From positions 1-39,489 of the forward strand of contig CAIUMM010000094.1 of the NCBI GenBank assembly GCA_903900265.1: DNA of 39,489 nucleotides, in the 5' to 3' direction. Under the pieces are notes generated by a model. That model was not told the DNA's origin. It did no database searches and was given only the letters and a program-made list of their open reading frames with translations. A program made the translations under genes and the position numbers. Shown one piece after another: positions 26,132 through 34,698 of this stretch. Each line of letters opens with the position of its first letter. The first letter of the stretch is position 1. This DNA is from an uncultured Pseudomonadota bacterium (GTDB taxonomy: Bacteria; Myxococcota_A; UBA796; SXON01).

Positions 26132-26273
26132 GCGCGTCTTTTGATCCGCGTGGATTTGAGACCGTGCGCCGTCGCATTCTCGCTTCGGCCCCGGACGTGC
26201 CATCTCGCCCGCAGATGTGTGAGGAGCGCGGACGCGTTTGGCTCCCCCGTCGTGCCGCGAACGAATCCTCGGG

Positions 26274-29200
26274 CTACCCCGCAGCGACCTTGGCCCGCGC
26301 GAACATCGCCGGCGGCATCGCAAACTCGAGGCTCCAGGTGATGCTCATCGGCCGCTCGCCGACGTGAGAAACGTAGTTTGCAGGACCGAGGAAGGTGTAC
26401 GCGGGGGCGACCCCGCGCTCGTCCTTGGGACGGTCGCGGACGAACAGCCAGATCTGGCTCCCGCGTGCGGTGTGTTGCTGGTAGCGGAGCCCGGTCTTGT
26501 CCGTAGGACGCGTGCCCGACTGTGACTGCCAGTGAAACAGCTTGGGGGAGAGCGGGTAGTCGTGGTAGCGCGTGGTCTCGGTGAACGTGCTGGCCGACTT
26601 GTCCAGCGTGACGAACAGCACGTCGACCCGCGCGCGCTCGACCCACAGCACGCCCTCGCGCGACTCCCGGAGCCGCTCGTCGGGACCGGATCCGACGGTG
26701 ACCCCCAGCGCCGCGAGCACCTCGGCGCGCGTGTAGGTGGCGTGGGCGCGAAGCAGCGTGTCGGGCAGACCGTCGTTCAGCGTGTGCAGGCGCGTGCGCA
26801 GCAGGCTGAGCAAGGCCTGAAGCTCTTCGCGAGCGGGTAGATGCTCGCGGAGCGCCTCGAAAGCCGCCGCGTTGGTGTGCAGCGTCGCGGTGGCCTCGCC
26901 CAACAGCGTGTGCACGACGCGCGTCATCGCGGGGGGCAGCGCCTGACCGCGCATCGCCGCCTCGATCGCGTCGAGACGCACGGTGTCGTCGATGTGCAGC
27001 ACCTTGGCGAAGGCTTTGTCCCATTGCAGTTCGCGGGCGTGCACCGGGCGGTCCTCAAAGCCCGCCGCCCGTCGCAGGCCGGTCCAGCTCGCGCCAGCCG
27101 CGTGCGTGTAGAGCCCGGCGGGCTCCAGCTCGGCCGCCATCAAAAAGTCCGGCAGCGTCGTGGACGCGCCCATGCTGCGCAGCTTGTCGAGCAGGTGTCG
27201 CCGCGAGCGGTCGCCGATGTGCGCGCGGATGTTGCGGACGACCGCCTCGCGCGCCTCCCGCTCCAGATGCAGCGCGCACGCGGGCGGCAAGCTGGGGAAG
27301 TCGAGCTCCACGTGGCGCAGCGCGTCGCGGGTGGACGTCGTGTTGGTCAGCGCCCGCATCCGCAGGTCAAATCGGAAGTTTCGGTGCGCGTCGCCGATGA
27401 AGTCCAGCACGGTGAGCACGGACTTTCCGGTGGTCCAGCGAAGCCCGCGCCCCAACTGCTGCAAGAACAGCGTGAGGCTCTCGGTGGGACGCAGGAACAA
27501 CACCGTATCGACGCACGGAATGTCCACGCCCTCATTGAACAGATCGACGGTGAACAGCGCCGTGAGCTCGCCCCGCTCCAAGCGAACCACCGCGTCGCGT
27601 CTGTCGGTCGAGGACGTTTCGCCGTAGATGGCCTCGGCGCGCAGGCCGGCTGCCGTGAAGATGTCCGCCATAAAGCAGGCATGGACGACGCTGACGCAGA
27701 ACCCGAGGGCGCGCATGCGGGTGGGGTCGGTCACGTAGTCGCGCACCGCCTGGAGCACCAGCTCGGCGCGGCGCGTGTTGCCGTTGTAGACCCGCTGCAG
27801 CTCGGAAAGATCGTAGCCGCCGCGTTGCCAGCGCACGCCCGCGAGGGAGGTGCTGTCGTGCACGCCGAAGTAGTGGAACGGCACGAGCAGGTTCTGCTCG
27901 AGGGCGTCCCAGAGTCGAAGCTCGCCGGAGATCCGACCTTCGAACCACGCCAGTACATCGCGCCCGTCGGCGCGCTCGGGTGTCGCGGTGAGGCCAAGCA
28001 GCTCGGCGGGCTGCAGGTGTCGCAGCAAGCGGTCGTAGGAGTCCGCCGCAGCGTGGTGGAATTCGTCGACGATCACCATCGCAAACCGGTCGGGCGCAAA
28101 CTGGCTCAGGCGCTCCGCGGAGAGCGATTGGATCGAGGCAAACACGTGGTCCCAGCGTTGGGGGACCTCGCCATCGACCAGCATCTCGCCAAACTGACGG
28201 TCTTGCAGCACGGTGCGGAACACGGTCCGCGACTGCTCGAGGATCTCTTTGCGGTGCGCGACGAAGAGCAGGCGAGGCTGAGACGCCGCGCGCTTTGCCA
28301 AGTTCGCGTAGTCAAACGCGGCCACCCAGGTCTTTCCCGTACCGGTCGCCGCGACGACGAGGTTGCGGTGGCGACCCGACGCCCGCTCTGCGGCCAGCGT
28401 CTCCAGCAGCGCCGTCTGGTGGGAGCGCGCGGCCACGTGCGCGCGGAGCACCCATTCGGAGCCCGCGGTGTCCCCGCCGCCGCGCTGGGCTTCGAGGGCG
28501 GCGCGCAGGCGTTCATCGTCTTCGCCTGGCTCAAAGCGCTCGAAGCTGCGGTCGTTCCAATACTGGGTGAAGGTGGCGCGAAAGCGATCCAGCAGGCCGG
28601 CGTTCTCCAGCGCCCCGAGGCGTACGTTCCATTCGAGGCCGTCGACCAAGGCCGCTTGGGAGAGGTTGCTGGACCCGACGAGCCCGGTGGAGAAGCCGCT
28701 CTCGCGCTCGAACAGCCACGCTTTGGCGTGCAATCGCGTGCCGTGGGTCTCGTAGGACACGCGCACTTCGGCGCCGACCTCCGCGAGCGCCTGCACCGCG
28801 CGCAGCTCGGTCGCGCCGGTGTAGATCGTGGTCACGATGCGCATCCGACCGCCCCGCGCGAAGAAGTCCCGGAGCGTAGGCAGCAGCAAGCGCACGCCGG
28901 AGTAGCGAAGGAACGCGACGATCAGGTCGACGCGATCAGCGCTGCCCAGCTCGTTTCGGAGCGCGCGGAGCATGTTGACGTCGCGCGGACCGTTGACGAG
29001 CAGCGCGCCTTCGCGGAGCGGGAGCAGCGGCGCCTCGGGCTCGACCCCGAAGAGCGCGCTCTCGGGCGGAACCCGCGTGAGCAAGCGTGCGGGCGCGGCG
29101 ACGTCGTCGCCCGAGTCTGGCTTGGGGAGGGTCTGGAGCACCTGATTGGCGAGGTGCAGCTGTCGGGTGGCCGCGTCCTGGCCGGTGATGTCGGAGAGCA

Positions 29201-29351
29201 GCGAAAAAACACGCTCGTAGACGTGCCAGGCCAAGACTCCGGCTGCCCGAGACGCCGGCAAGGCTTCGACGGTGGCCGCGTCCGTTCCCACGAGGGACGC
29301 GGACACCGAGTTGGTCACCAGCTGGTCGTAGGCCCCGGGCGGTTTGCGCAT
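26274..29351 (-). CDS. PLD nuclease-SF2 helicase-DUF3427 fusion protein
   Basis: A 1025-residue protein; I start at the ATG ending at 29351 (MRKPPGAYDQ), because the open frame further upstream overlaps the previous gene. The N-terminal part has an HKD nuclease domain (about 130-250): RLHAKAWLF gives His208 and Lys210, then GSSNLSQ. An SF2 helicase follows, with Walker A AATGTGKT (about 334-341), DEFHH (about 429-433), GLTATPER and the motif VI region QQLGRGLRW. The C-terminus (about 700-1020) is DUF3427-like (FIGDAHRNF, TRYHDYPLSPKLFHW). This COG3886-COG1061 type is known from defence islands and probably restricts foreign DNA. No methylase or partner gene accompanies it. It follows the cytochrome gene by 43 bases. 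Confidence 0.85.
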   Translation of the reverse strand: MRKPPGAYDQLVTNSVSASLVGTDAATVEALPASRAAGVLAWHVYERVFSLLSDITGQDAATRQLHLANQVLQTLPKPDSGDDVAAPARLLTRVPPESALFGVEPEAPLLPLREGALLVNGPRDVNMLRALRNELGSADRVDLIVAFLRYSGVRLLLPTLRDFFARGGRMRIVTTIYTGATELRAVQALAEVGAEVRVSYETHGTRLHAKAWLFERESGFSTGLVGSSNLSQAALVDGLEWNVRLGALENAGLLDRFRATFTQYWNDRSFERFEPGEDDERLRAALEAQRGGGDTAGSEWVLRAHVAARSHQTALLETLAAERASGRHRNLVVAATGTGKTWVAAFDYANLAKRAASQPRLLFVAHRKEILEQSRTVFRTVLQDRQFGEMLVDGEVPQRWDHVFASIQSLSAERLSQFAPDRFAMVIVDEFHHAAADSYDRLLRHLQPAELLGLTATPERADGRDVLAWFEGRISGELRLWDALEQNLLVPFHYFGVHDSTSLAGVRWQRGGYDLSELQRVYNGNTRRAELVLQAVRDYVTDPTRMRALGFCVSVVHACFMADIFTAAGLRAEAIYGETSSTDRRDAVVRLERGELTALFTVDLFNEGVDIPCVDTVLFLRPTESLTLFLQQLGRGLRWTTGKSVLTVLDFIGDAHRNFRFDLRMRALTNTTSTRDALRHVELDFPSLPPACALHLEREAREAVVRNIRAHIGDRSRRHLLDKLRSMGASTTLPDFLMAAELEPAGLYTHAAGASWTGLRRAAGFEDRPVHARELQWDKAFAKVLHIDDTVRLDAIEAAMRGQALPPAMTRVVHTLLGEATATLHTNAAAFEALREHLPAREELQALLSLLRTRLHTLNDGLPDTLLRAHATYTRAEVLAALGVTVGSGPDERLRESREGVLWVERARVDVLFVTLDKSASTFTETTRYHDYPLSPKLFHWQSQSGTRPTDKTGLRYQQHTARGSQIWLFVRDRPKDERGVAPAYTFLGPANYVSHVGERPMSITWSLEFAMPPAMFARAKVAAG

Positions 29352-29394
29352 CGCCTGGGCGTAACCAGGTGGAGGTGTTTGGGGCGCCCCCCTC

Positions 29395-30615
29395 CTACCA
29401 CCGCCTTCCATTGTGCACTTCCGAGTGACACGTGCCGGTGCAGGTGGAGCCGGTATAGGTCATGCCCTCGGGCAGCGTGACGTTGACGGTGCCATCGACG
29501 TGCAGCGTGGGCCCGATGATGGTGTCGGTCGCGGCGACGACGGTGCCGTGACAGGTCTCGCAGCCGAGGCGGGCGTCGTTGACGTGCTTGTGGTGCTCGC
29601 CGCTCAGCCGCTCCCAGGAGGCCTCGCCGGTGGACTTGACGCCGTGGCAGGTGCCGCAATTGACGGTGCTGGTGGTGGTGACCGTGCCGTTGTCGCCCTG
29701 GCCGTTGCCGTGGCAGTACATGTTGGAGCAGGAGCCGGTGCTGTAGGCGCCGGCGTCGGAGAGCCCGCCGTGCAAGGTGACCTCGGCCAGTCCGGGCGTG
29801 GCGTCGCCGATCAGGAAGTGCGCGGCGGTGGTGACGTCTGCGGGCTTGGTGTGGCACTGCACGCAGTCGTAGGCGGGGTGGTCGCCCTCGGACACGTGCG
29901 CGGTGTGGGCGGCGAAGGCCAGATCGGTGGTCTGGTTGTCGATGTCGACGGGCGGGGCGCCGGTGGTGTTGTCGGTGCCGCCGTGGCAGAAGGTGCAGTC
30001 GGTGCGCCAGCCGTAGTTGTGGCAAGAATCGCAGGAGACCCCGACCGACCCGCCGTTCAAGTCTGCGCCGTGGCAGCTTACGCAGTCGTCCCGCTGGTAC
30101 TTGGCGTCCATGCCGTGCTTGTCGGACGCGGCGTAGTCTGCGGGGTGGTAGCGATAGGGCGCGGTGTCGTCGGTGGCTTGCGTGTCGGTGCCGCAGTCGG
30201 TGGTGGCGCCCGCGTCGATCCAGGCGGTCACAAGGGCGATGTCGGTGGCCGACATCGGGCCGCTCGGCGGCATGACGGCGCCTTCGCTGCTGGCCTGGGA
30301 GCCGTTGAGCTTCGCGGTCAGGAACGAGCCCGTTGAGTCGCCGGCGACGACGAGCGTGCGTCCGGCGTAGCTTGCGCTCGCGACGCCGACCAACGCGGCG
30401 TGGGCGTCGGTTTGGAGGTCGAGCCCGCCTGCGTTCCCGGTGGCGCTGTGACACGCGACGCAGCTGTGGGTAAACGTACGTTGTACGGCGCAATATCCGC
30501 CCCCGGTCGGCACGCTCGAATCCGAGGTGTCGGGACCGTCCGTTGTGCCGTCGGTGCCGACGTCCTTGGACGGGGTGCCGTTGCAGGCGAGGAGGAACAA
30601 TGGAAAGAAGCGCAT
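29395..30615 (-). CDS. GSU-type multihaem c cytochrome lipoprotein
   Basis: A 406-residue lipoprotein starting at the ATG ending at 30615 (MRFFPLFLLAC, Cys11), followed by an Asp/Thr/Ser/Gly linker. I count seven CxxCH haem sites (CVACH, CVSCH, CDSCH, CTFCH, CVQCH, CGTCH, CETCH), one CX4CH (CSNMYCH) and one CX3CH (CTGTCH), so up to nine haems. The pairing of CX4CH with a following CxxCH matches the Geobacter CxxxxCH...CXXCH repeat family. The first haem unit with a MPPSG motif resembles a planctomycete/deltaproteobacterial monohaem domain. It should carry electrons at the cell surface or periplasm. No haem-lyase gene is nearby. An upstream open frame to 30768 overlaps the divergent gene and is rejected. 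Confidence 0.85.
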   Translation of the reverse strand: MRFFPLFLLACNGTPSKDVGTDGTTDGPDTSDSSVPTGGGYCAVQRTFTHSCVACHSATGNAGGLDLQTDAHAALVGVASASYAGRTLVVAGDSTGSFLTAKLNGSQASSEGAVMPPSGPMSATDIALVTAWIDAGATTDCGTDTQATDDTAPYRYHPADYAASDKHGMDAKYQRDDCVSCHGADLNGGSVGVSCDSCHNYGWRTDCTFCHGGTDNTTGAPPVDIDNQTTDLAFAAHTAHVSEGDHPAYDCVQCHTKPADVTTAAHFLIGDATPGLAEVTLHGGLSDAGAYSTGSCSNMYCHGNGQGDNGTVTTTSTVNCGTCHGVKSTGEASWERLSGEHHKHVNDARLGCETCHGTVVAATDTIIGPTLHVDGTVNVTLPEGMTYTGSTCTGTCHSEVHNGRRW

Positions 30616-30658
30616 GCCGAATTCTATAGGCACCGTTCGCGAAGGGCCACAGGCTCGA

Positions 30659-31480
30659 ATGATCCGCTGGGACGGGCTCCGCTTCGGGTTAGCCCCGCGG
30701 ATGCTCCCTGCTCTCGACATTCTTGCGCAAGGCGACCGCTGGGTCGTCATCGCCAAGCCCCCCGGCATGGTCGTACACCGCTCCGAGTGGGCACCGAACG
30801 CACCCGCCGTCCTTCAAACCCTGCGGGATCAGCTCAATACGCGGGTTTTCCCGGTGCACCGCCTCGATGGGGCCGTCTCTGGGTGCTTGCTGATGGCGAC
30901 GGAGTCCAAGGTGGCGGGGATGCTGTCCGCGGCGTTGCAATCTGAGACCGCTCGCAAGCGGTATGTGGCGTTCGTGCGTGGCTATTTTGCATCTGACGAA
31001 GACGTCTACATCGAGAAGCCGATGAAGGACGACAACGGCATCCTCCGCGACGCGCGCTCGGTGGTTCGGTGCATCGCGCGCAGCCAGGAGCCGCGCTGCT
31101 CGCTGCTGGAGGTCGAGCCGTTCACCGGTCGCTTTCATCAGGTGCGGCGCCATGTACGCGACCTCCACCACCCGGTGCTCGGCGACTCCGATCACGGGGA
31201 CAACAAGGAGAATCGGGCCTGGAAGGCGCGGGGGCTACAGCGCCTCGGGCTGCATTGCCTCGGTCTCGCCTTCGACGCCCCGGAGGGCGGTCGTGTAGAT
31301 GTGGAATGTGCGCCTTTCGCCGACCATGTTGCCGTGTGGTCTACGCTGCCGTTCTGGGCCGATGCCTGCGCGCAGCGGCCGGTCCTCGCCGCCCCGCCGC
31401 TGGACTACTGGGGCGATTTTAGCGCCGAGCCCGGTCCCCAAGCCGAGGACTCCGAGCCCGCGCCCTTCGACGAGCTCTGA
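30659..31480 (+). CDS. RluA/TruC-type pseudouridine synthase
   Basis: A 273-residue protein from ATG 30659, with AGG five bases upstream; ATG 30701 is an alternative giving 259 residues and begins where TruC alignments start. The catalytic motif is VHRLDGAVSG with Asp70, the equivalent of HRLDxxTSG. Other family parts are VIAKPPGMVVHRSEW, KRYVAFVRGYF, and TGRFHQVRRHVRDLHHPVLGD. The KPPGM and HRS details are closest to TruC, which modifies U65 of tRNA, but a rRNA target is possible. It is divergent from the multihaem gene by 43 bases. The C-terminus adds an acidic tail. Confidence 0.85.
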   Translation: MIRWDGLRFGLAPRMLPALDILAQGDRWVVIAKPPGMVVHRSEWAPNAPAVLQTLRDQLNTRVFPVHRLDGAVSGCLLMATESKVAGMLSAALQSETARKRYVAFVRGYFASDEDVYIEKPMKDDNGILRDARSVVRCIARSQEPRCSLLEVEPFTGRFHQVRRHVRDLHHPVLGDSDHGDNKENRAWKARGLQRLGLHCLGLAFDAPEGGRVDVECAPFADHVAVWSTLPFWADACAQRPVLAAPPLDYWGDFSAEPGPQAEDSEPAPFDEL

Positions 31481-31512
31481 TCCACTCAGTTCCCGGAGCG
31501 TTTACGCGGCGC

Positions 31513-32400
31513 TCACACGACGCCGAAGCGGCCTTTGGCATCGCGGGTGACCGTACCGATCGCCATCTTCGGGTCGTGGGTAAAGAAGATCCGTCCGTTT
31601 CGAGCGAGCAGGTCTTCGAGCAGCGCGGTCTTTTCGTCGATCAGCCGCTCGGGGTAACGATCGTAGCCCATCGTAATCGCGGTGTGCACCCACGGAGCGC
31701 CGGGGATGAGGTCGGATGCGAACACGATCGGGCTTGAGTCCGGGCCGGTCGGGCCGGCAGGGTCAAACTCGGTGCACAGCAAGCCGGGCGTGTGCCCATC
31801 GCTGTAGTGGAAGCGAAAACGCTCGCCGAGCACCGGATCGCTGACCGTGCCCGCGGGGAGCAGGTGCAGGCGCCCGGAGCGTTCAAGCAGCGGCGAGAGC
31901 TCGGGGATGAAGCTGGCGCGGTCGCGGGGATGGGGACGCTGCGCACGGCTCCAAGCAGCCTCGCTCACGACGAACGTGGCGTTCGGGAACAGCAGGGTCA
32001 GCGGTTGAGCGGCGCGCCACGCGCTCAGCAGGCCGCCGGCGTGGTCAAAGTGCAGGTGCGAGAGCACGACGACGTCGATGTCGGCGTCGGTCAGGCCCAG
32101 CCGCGCGAGGTTGTCGAGCAGCACGTGGCCGGGCTCGTCTACGCCGAAGCGATCTCGGAGCGCGGGATCGAAGAACGCGCCGATGCCGGTCTCGAAGAGG
32201 ACGCGGCGGGTCTGCTTCGTGCTGCTTTCGCCGTCTGCGCCCTGTGCGGCGGGCAGCTCGACCAGCATGCACCGGCAGGCGAGGGGGATGCGGTGTCGCG
32301 CGTCGGGGGGGGACCAGCGCTCCCAGACAGCCCGCGGCGCGTTTCCGTACATCGCGCCGCCGTCCAGCCACTGACGGTTTCCTTCGACGGCGGTGATCAT
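31513..32400 (-). CDS. MBL-fold metallo-hydrolase
   Basis: A 295-residue metallo-beta-lactamase-fold protein. The start is the ATG ending at 32400, sharing ATGA with the upstream gene's stop. The metal motif HLHFDHAGG is at 115-123, with later His/Asp ligands in [15 protein letters not shown] and FTHDPKM. The opening [13 protein letters not shown] and CRCMLVE suit a known group of MBL hydrolases related to lactonases. The substrate is not known. It is coupled to a small lipoprotein gene. Confidence 0.83.
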   Translation of the reverse strand: MITAVEGNRQWLDGGAMYGNAPRAVWERWSPPDARHRIPLACRCMLVELPAAQGADGESSTKQTRRVLFETGIGAFFDPALRDRFGVDEPGHVLLDNLARLGLTDADIDVVVLSHLHFDHAGGLLSAWRAAQPLTLLFPNATFVVSEAAWSRAQRPHPRDRASFIPELSPLLERSGRLHLLPAGTVSDPVLGERFRFHYSDGHTPGLLCTEFDPAGPTGPDSSPIVFASDLIPGAPWVHTAITMGYDRYPERLIDEKTALLEDLLARNGRIFFTHDPKMAIGTVTRDAKGRFGVV

Positions 32401-32801
32401 GGGGACCCCGGTGGCTTGGTGAGCTGGATATCGGCCATTCGGACCCATCCTTCGGTAGCGGGCGTACAGACTGTACAGTTTACGAAACGGCGCACGTCGC
32501 CGTCTTCTTTGCGCACCTCGAGCACCGCGCCCGGTCGGTTGAGCACCCCGACCGCCTTGCCGTTGTCGTCGACGAGCGTGACCGGCGAGACGACGGTGAT
32601 CACCCAGTAGGGATCGAGTCCGGTCGGTTCGGGGTTGAGCACAGGCTCGTCTTCTACGGGTTCATCCTCCGCCGCTCGGACTTCTGCGACGTCCCCGACG
32701 ATCTCCGCTTCGGTGTGCACGCGCGTGGGCGGCAGATCGATGGGCGCCGGGTGCCAGCACGCGAGCAGCGGGAGGCAGATCGTAAAGGCGAGGAGGCGCA
32801 C
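32397..32801 (-). CDS. Small lipoprotein of unknown function
   Basis: A 134-residue lipoprotein with signal [15 protein letters not shown] (Cys15). An acidic Glu/Val/Asp stretch (about 30-60) is followed by a small beta-rich domain with [19 protein letters not shown] and [17 protein letters not shown], reminiscent of an SH3-like fold, though I do not assign one. It is the first gene of the pair with the MBL hydrolase. Confidence 0.6.
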   Translation of the reverse strand: MRLLAFTICLPLLACWHPAPIDLPPTRVHTEAEIVGDVAEVRAAEDEPVEDEPVLNPEPTGLDPYWVITVVSPVTLVDDNGKAVGVLNRPGAVLEVRKEDGDVRRFVNCTVCTPATEGWVRMADIQLTKPPGSP

Positions 32802-32837
32802 CCCGCTCTCTTATCTGCGCGCGGCGGTCCTCGAATA

Positions 32838-32850
32838 GGCAAAATTTGCC
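32838..32850. promoter_or_regulatory. Inverted repeat upstream of the lipoprotein-MBL pair
   Basis: GGCAAA and TTTGCC flank a single A, a perfect 13-base palindrome, 37 bases upstream of the lipoprotein start in the gap between that gene and the Fic remnant. The position suits an operator. There is no evidence for a regulator binding it. Confidence 0.2.
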
Positions 32851-32921
32851 CACTTTGGCGGTCACATGGTGCACACGCGCTGATTGGGCGGGTGTGGCCT
32901 GACGCACTGAGTTGACGGTGC

Positions 32922-33600
32922 ATCCATGAGCGAGCCGATTGGCCCGATTTTCGTTGGGACGTGGCGGCGATCCAGAGGGTGCTCGTCCCGTTGAGTCGGC
33001 GGCGGGACCGGATCCTCGGCCGTATGGATGGCCTTGGCCTTGGCCTTGCGCTGCGCTAGGAGGCCGCGCTGCGGACGCTTACGCTCGACGTCGTCGCCTC
33101 GTCGGAGATCGAGGGAGAGACCTTGAACCCCGCGCAGGTCCGCTCCTCCATTGTGCGACGATTGGGGCTTGACCCGCACCTCGCCCATCCTTCAGCGCAT
33201 CGAAAGCCGCACGTCGACCCCATCCAGGTCGTGTATATCAGGCTGGACCGGACGATCGTGTACTTTGAAGGCCCTGAGCCTACGCGAGTACCCGGCGAGA
33301 TGGCGGCGTTTCTCGGCTGGATAGAGGGCGATGAGACGGACGGGATCTTGCAGTCTGCCATCGCGCACCTTTGGTTTGTCACGATCCACCCCTTCGAGGC
33401 CACCCCTTCGAGGACGGAAACGGGCGCATCGGTCGTGCCATCGCTGACAGGGCGCTGGCACGATCTGAGGGTACTCCCCAACGCTACTACAGCATGTCCG
33501 CGCAGCTCCTGAAAGAGCAGAAAGCCTACTACGCCATCCTGGAGCGCCGCCGCCACCGCCACCGCGAGGCTTTGGCAGGCCTTCAACTCCAAGGACGGAT
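32922..33600 (+). pseudogene. Fic/DUF4172 family gene, multiply broken
   Basis: Conceptual translation from 32922 gives ERADWPDFRWDVAAIQRVL and GRMDGLGL, the DUF4172 N-terminal domain of Fic proteins. It then meets an in-frame TAG at 33057 and resumes as EAALRTLTLDVVASSEIEGE and NPAQVRSSIVRRLGLD. A segment of perhaps 60 residues is missing near 33210 (HRKPHVDPIQVV joins directly to a later part). The helix AIAHLWFVTIHPFE is correct up to 33399, where a 14-bp duplication shifts the frame; the other frame continues EDGNGRIGRAIADRALARSEG and YYSMSAQLLKEQKAYYAILE. No start codon is present, a TGA lies just upstream, and the 3' end is uncertain. An intact Fic would transfer AMP to proteins; this one cannot. 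Confidence 0.85.
33386..33413 (+). repeat. Exact 14-bp tandem duplication in the Fic active-site motif
   Basis: CCACCCCTTCGAGG occurs twice in direct succession (33386-33399 and 33400-33413). Removing one copy joins TIHPFE to DGNGRIGR and restores the Fic motif HPFxxGNGR. With both copies the frame shifts by two bases. Confidence 0.95.
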
Positions 33601-33648
33601 TGACACGGGTAGCCACCGGGTTTACCGTGTACGGGATTCTGGATTTAG

Positions 33649-34659
33649 ATGCCAAAATTTACGGTCAAGAACATCGTCGCCGGCTTTCGAATCGCGCTCG
33701 CCTTGGGTTGGGTGGTGGTCATCGCTTGGATGTTCGTATATGGGATGCCGCTCAGCGGCTTGGTTGGCCTGACGGGGATCTGGGCGCTGTGGCCCAGCGC
33801 CGGGCCTTCTTCTTGGCTGCGTCGGGGCCTCGTGTTGGGGGTCGCCGCGCTGGTGCCGATCAGCGTGGGGCTCATCGGGTTCCCAGAATACGCCGCGACC
33901 ACCAACGAGTTGCATTGTCGAACCTTAGGTTTTATGGGAAATCGCGCCCCGCAGGACTGTGACGCTGCGGCGGTCGCCCGCGGCGTCAGCATCGCCAAGG
34001 CGAACGGCCCGCTCTTTTCGGCTCGGGAGCGGTTGGGCATACACGGGTTCAACCACTTGCTCGCGCTCGGCGGCATGGCGGTTTTTTTGCCCGAGGTAGC
34101 CGGCGAGACCGCCGCGATGTCTTGGGTCGCCAACCCGTTGCCCCCCGGCGCGACCCTCGCCCAGCGGCGCCAACAGTGCCGCGTGGACCAAGGCAATGGC
34201 GGTTTTGTCGCCCGGCCGGTCGCGGTGGACAGCGCGCTGCTGATGCGCTCTGCCAAGGTGCGTAGGGCGATCGCCGCCGCGTTGCCGAAGTTGGGGTCCG
34301 ACGCGGGCAGCACGCTCGACATGGGCGAGATTCACTTCGTTCACGGCAGCAACGACAACGAAGCCTACGGTCGGGCGTTCCTCGAAGACAGCCTGCGCGT
34401 GGCGCTCGCGCTGGAGGTGGGTGACAGCCGCATCGTGCTTCACCGTCGAGCGGACGGCGATGTAGACGGTGTTTGGACCGGCACAGTCCAGTACCCGGGC
34501 GTCGACATCGCTTTTATGTTCCCGTGGCCGACGATCTGGGGTTGGCGCCAAGTTCGCGTCAGCGAGACGGTGTTTTGCGGGATGCAAGCCGAGGGGGCGA
34601 TGAACCCCTTCGTGCTCACCTACAACTGGACGTTTTCGCCTTCGGATGTCGCCGGCTGA
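33649..34659 (+). CDS. Membrane protein of unknown function
   Basis: A 336-residue protein with two or three transmembrane segments near the N-terminus (about 12-33, 35-50 and 58-78; IALALGWVVVIAWMFVYG, GLVLGVAALVPISVGLIG), then a large soluble part. A fourth weak hydrophobic stretch is HLLALGGMAVFL. Two cysteines (HCRTLG, QDCDAAAV) and HFVHGSNDNEAYGRAFLED are conspicuous, but I recognise no family. ATG 33649 lies just past the Fic remnant with only a weak ribosome site. It is convergent with the carbamoyltransferase. Confidence 0.6.
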   Translation: MPKFTVKNIVAGFRIALALGWVVVIAWMFVYGMPLSGLVGLTGIWALWPSAGPSSWLRRGLVLGVAALVPISVGLIGFPEYAATTNELHCRTLGFMGNRAPQDCDAAAVARGVSIAKANGPLFSARERLGIHGFNHLLALGGMAVFLPEVAGETAAMSWVANPLPPGATLAQRRQQCRVDQGNGGFVARPVAVDSALLMRSAKVRRAIAAALPKLGSDAGSTLDMGEIHFVHGSNDNEAYGRAFLEDSLRVALALEVGDSRIVLHRRADGDVDGVWTGTVQYPGVDIAFMFPWPTIWGWRQVRVSETVFCGMQAEGAMNPFVLTYNWTFSPSDVAG

Positions 34660-34667
34660 CGGGTGAC

Positions 34668-34690
34668 GACCGGTCGGGTCTCGCCCGGTC
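34668..34690. terminator. Hairpin between convergent genes
   Basis: GACCGG and CCGGTC form a six-bp stem, with an alternative inner CGGG/CCCG pairing. It lies in the 39-base gap between the membrane protein and the carbamoyltransferase, where a two-way terminator would fit. There is no T tract. Confidence 0.25.
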
Positions 34691-34698
34691 CGACCTCG

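Noticed and set aside
26018..26273. A gene in the gap between the Tad operon and the helicase
   Set aside because: The only frame (26050-26367, plus) runs into the helicase 3' end, has no ribosome site and no motif.
24782..26341. A 519-codon open frame antisense to the TadG-like gene
   Set aside because: No domain and unnatural composition; the minus strand encodes a vWA protein with a good ribosome site.
26841..29480. An 879-codon open frame on the plus strand
   Set aside because: It lies antisense to the helicase gene in a high-GC region, is rich in Arg, Gly, Gln and Val, and has no recognisable motif, while the opposite strand has clear nuclease, helicase and DUF3427 motifs.
29315..30493. 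An Arg/His-rich frame of 392 codons on the same strand as the multihaem gene
   Set aside because: Frame-shifted reading of the cytochrome gene, with repeated RRR/RHR runs typical of a GC-rich shadow.
33027..33046. Triple CCTTGG/GGCCTT repeat in the Fic remnant as a mobile or regulatory repeat
   Set aside because: It reads as Gly-Leu codons in the conserved GRMDGLG region and may simply be codon use or a small expansion.
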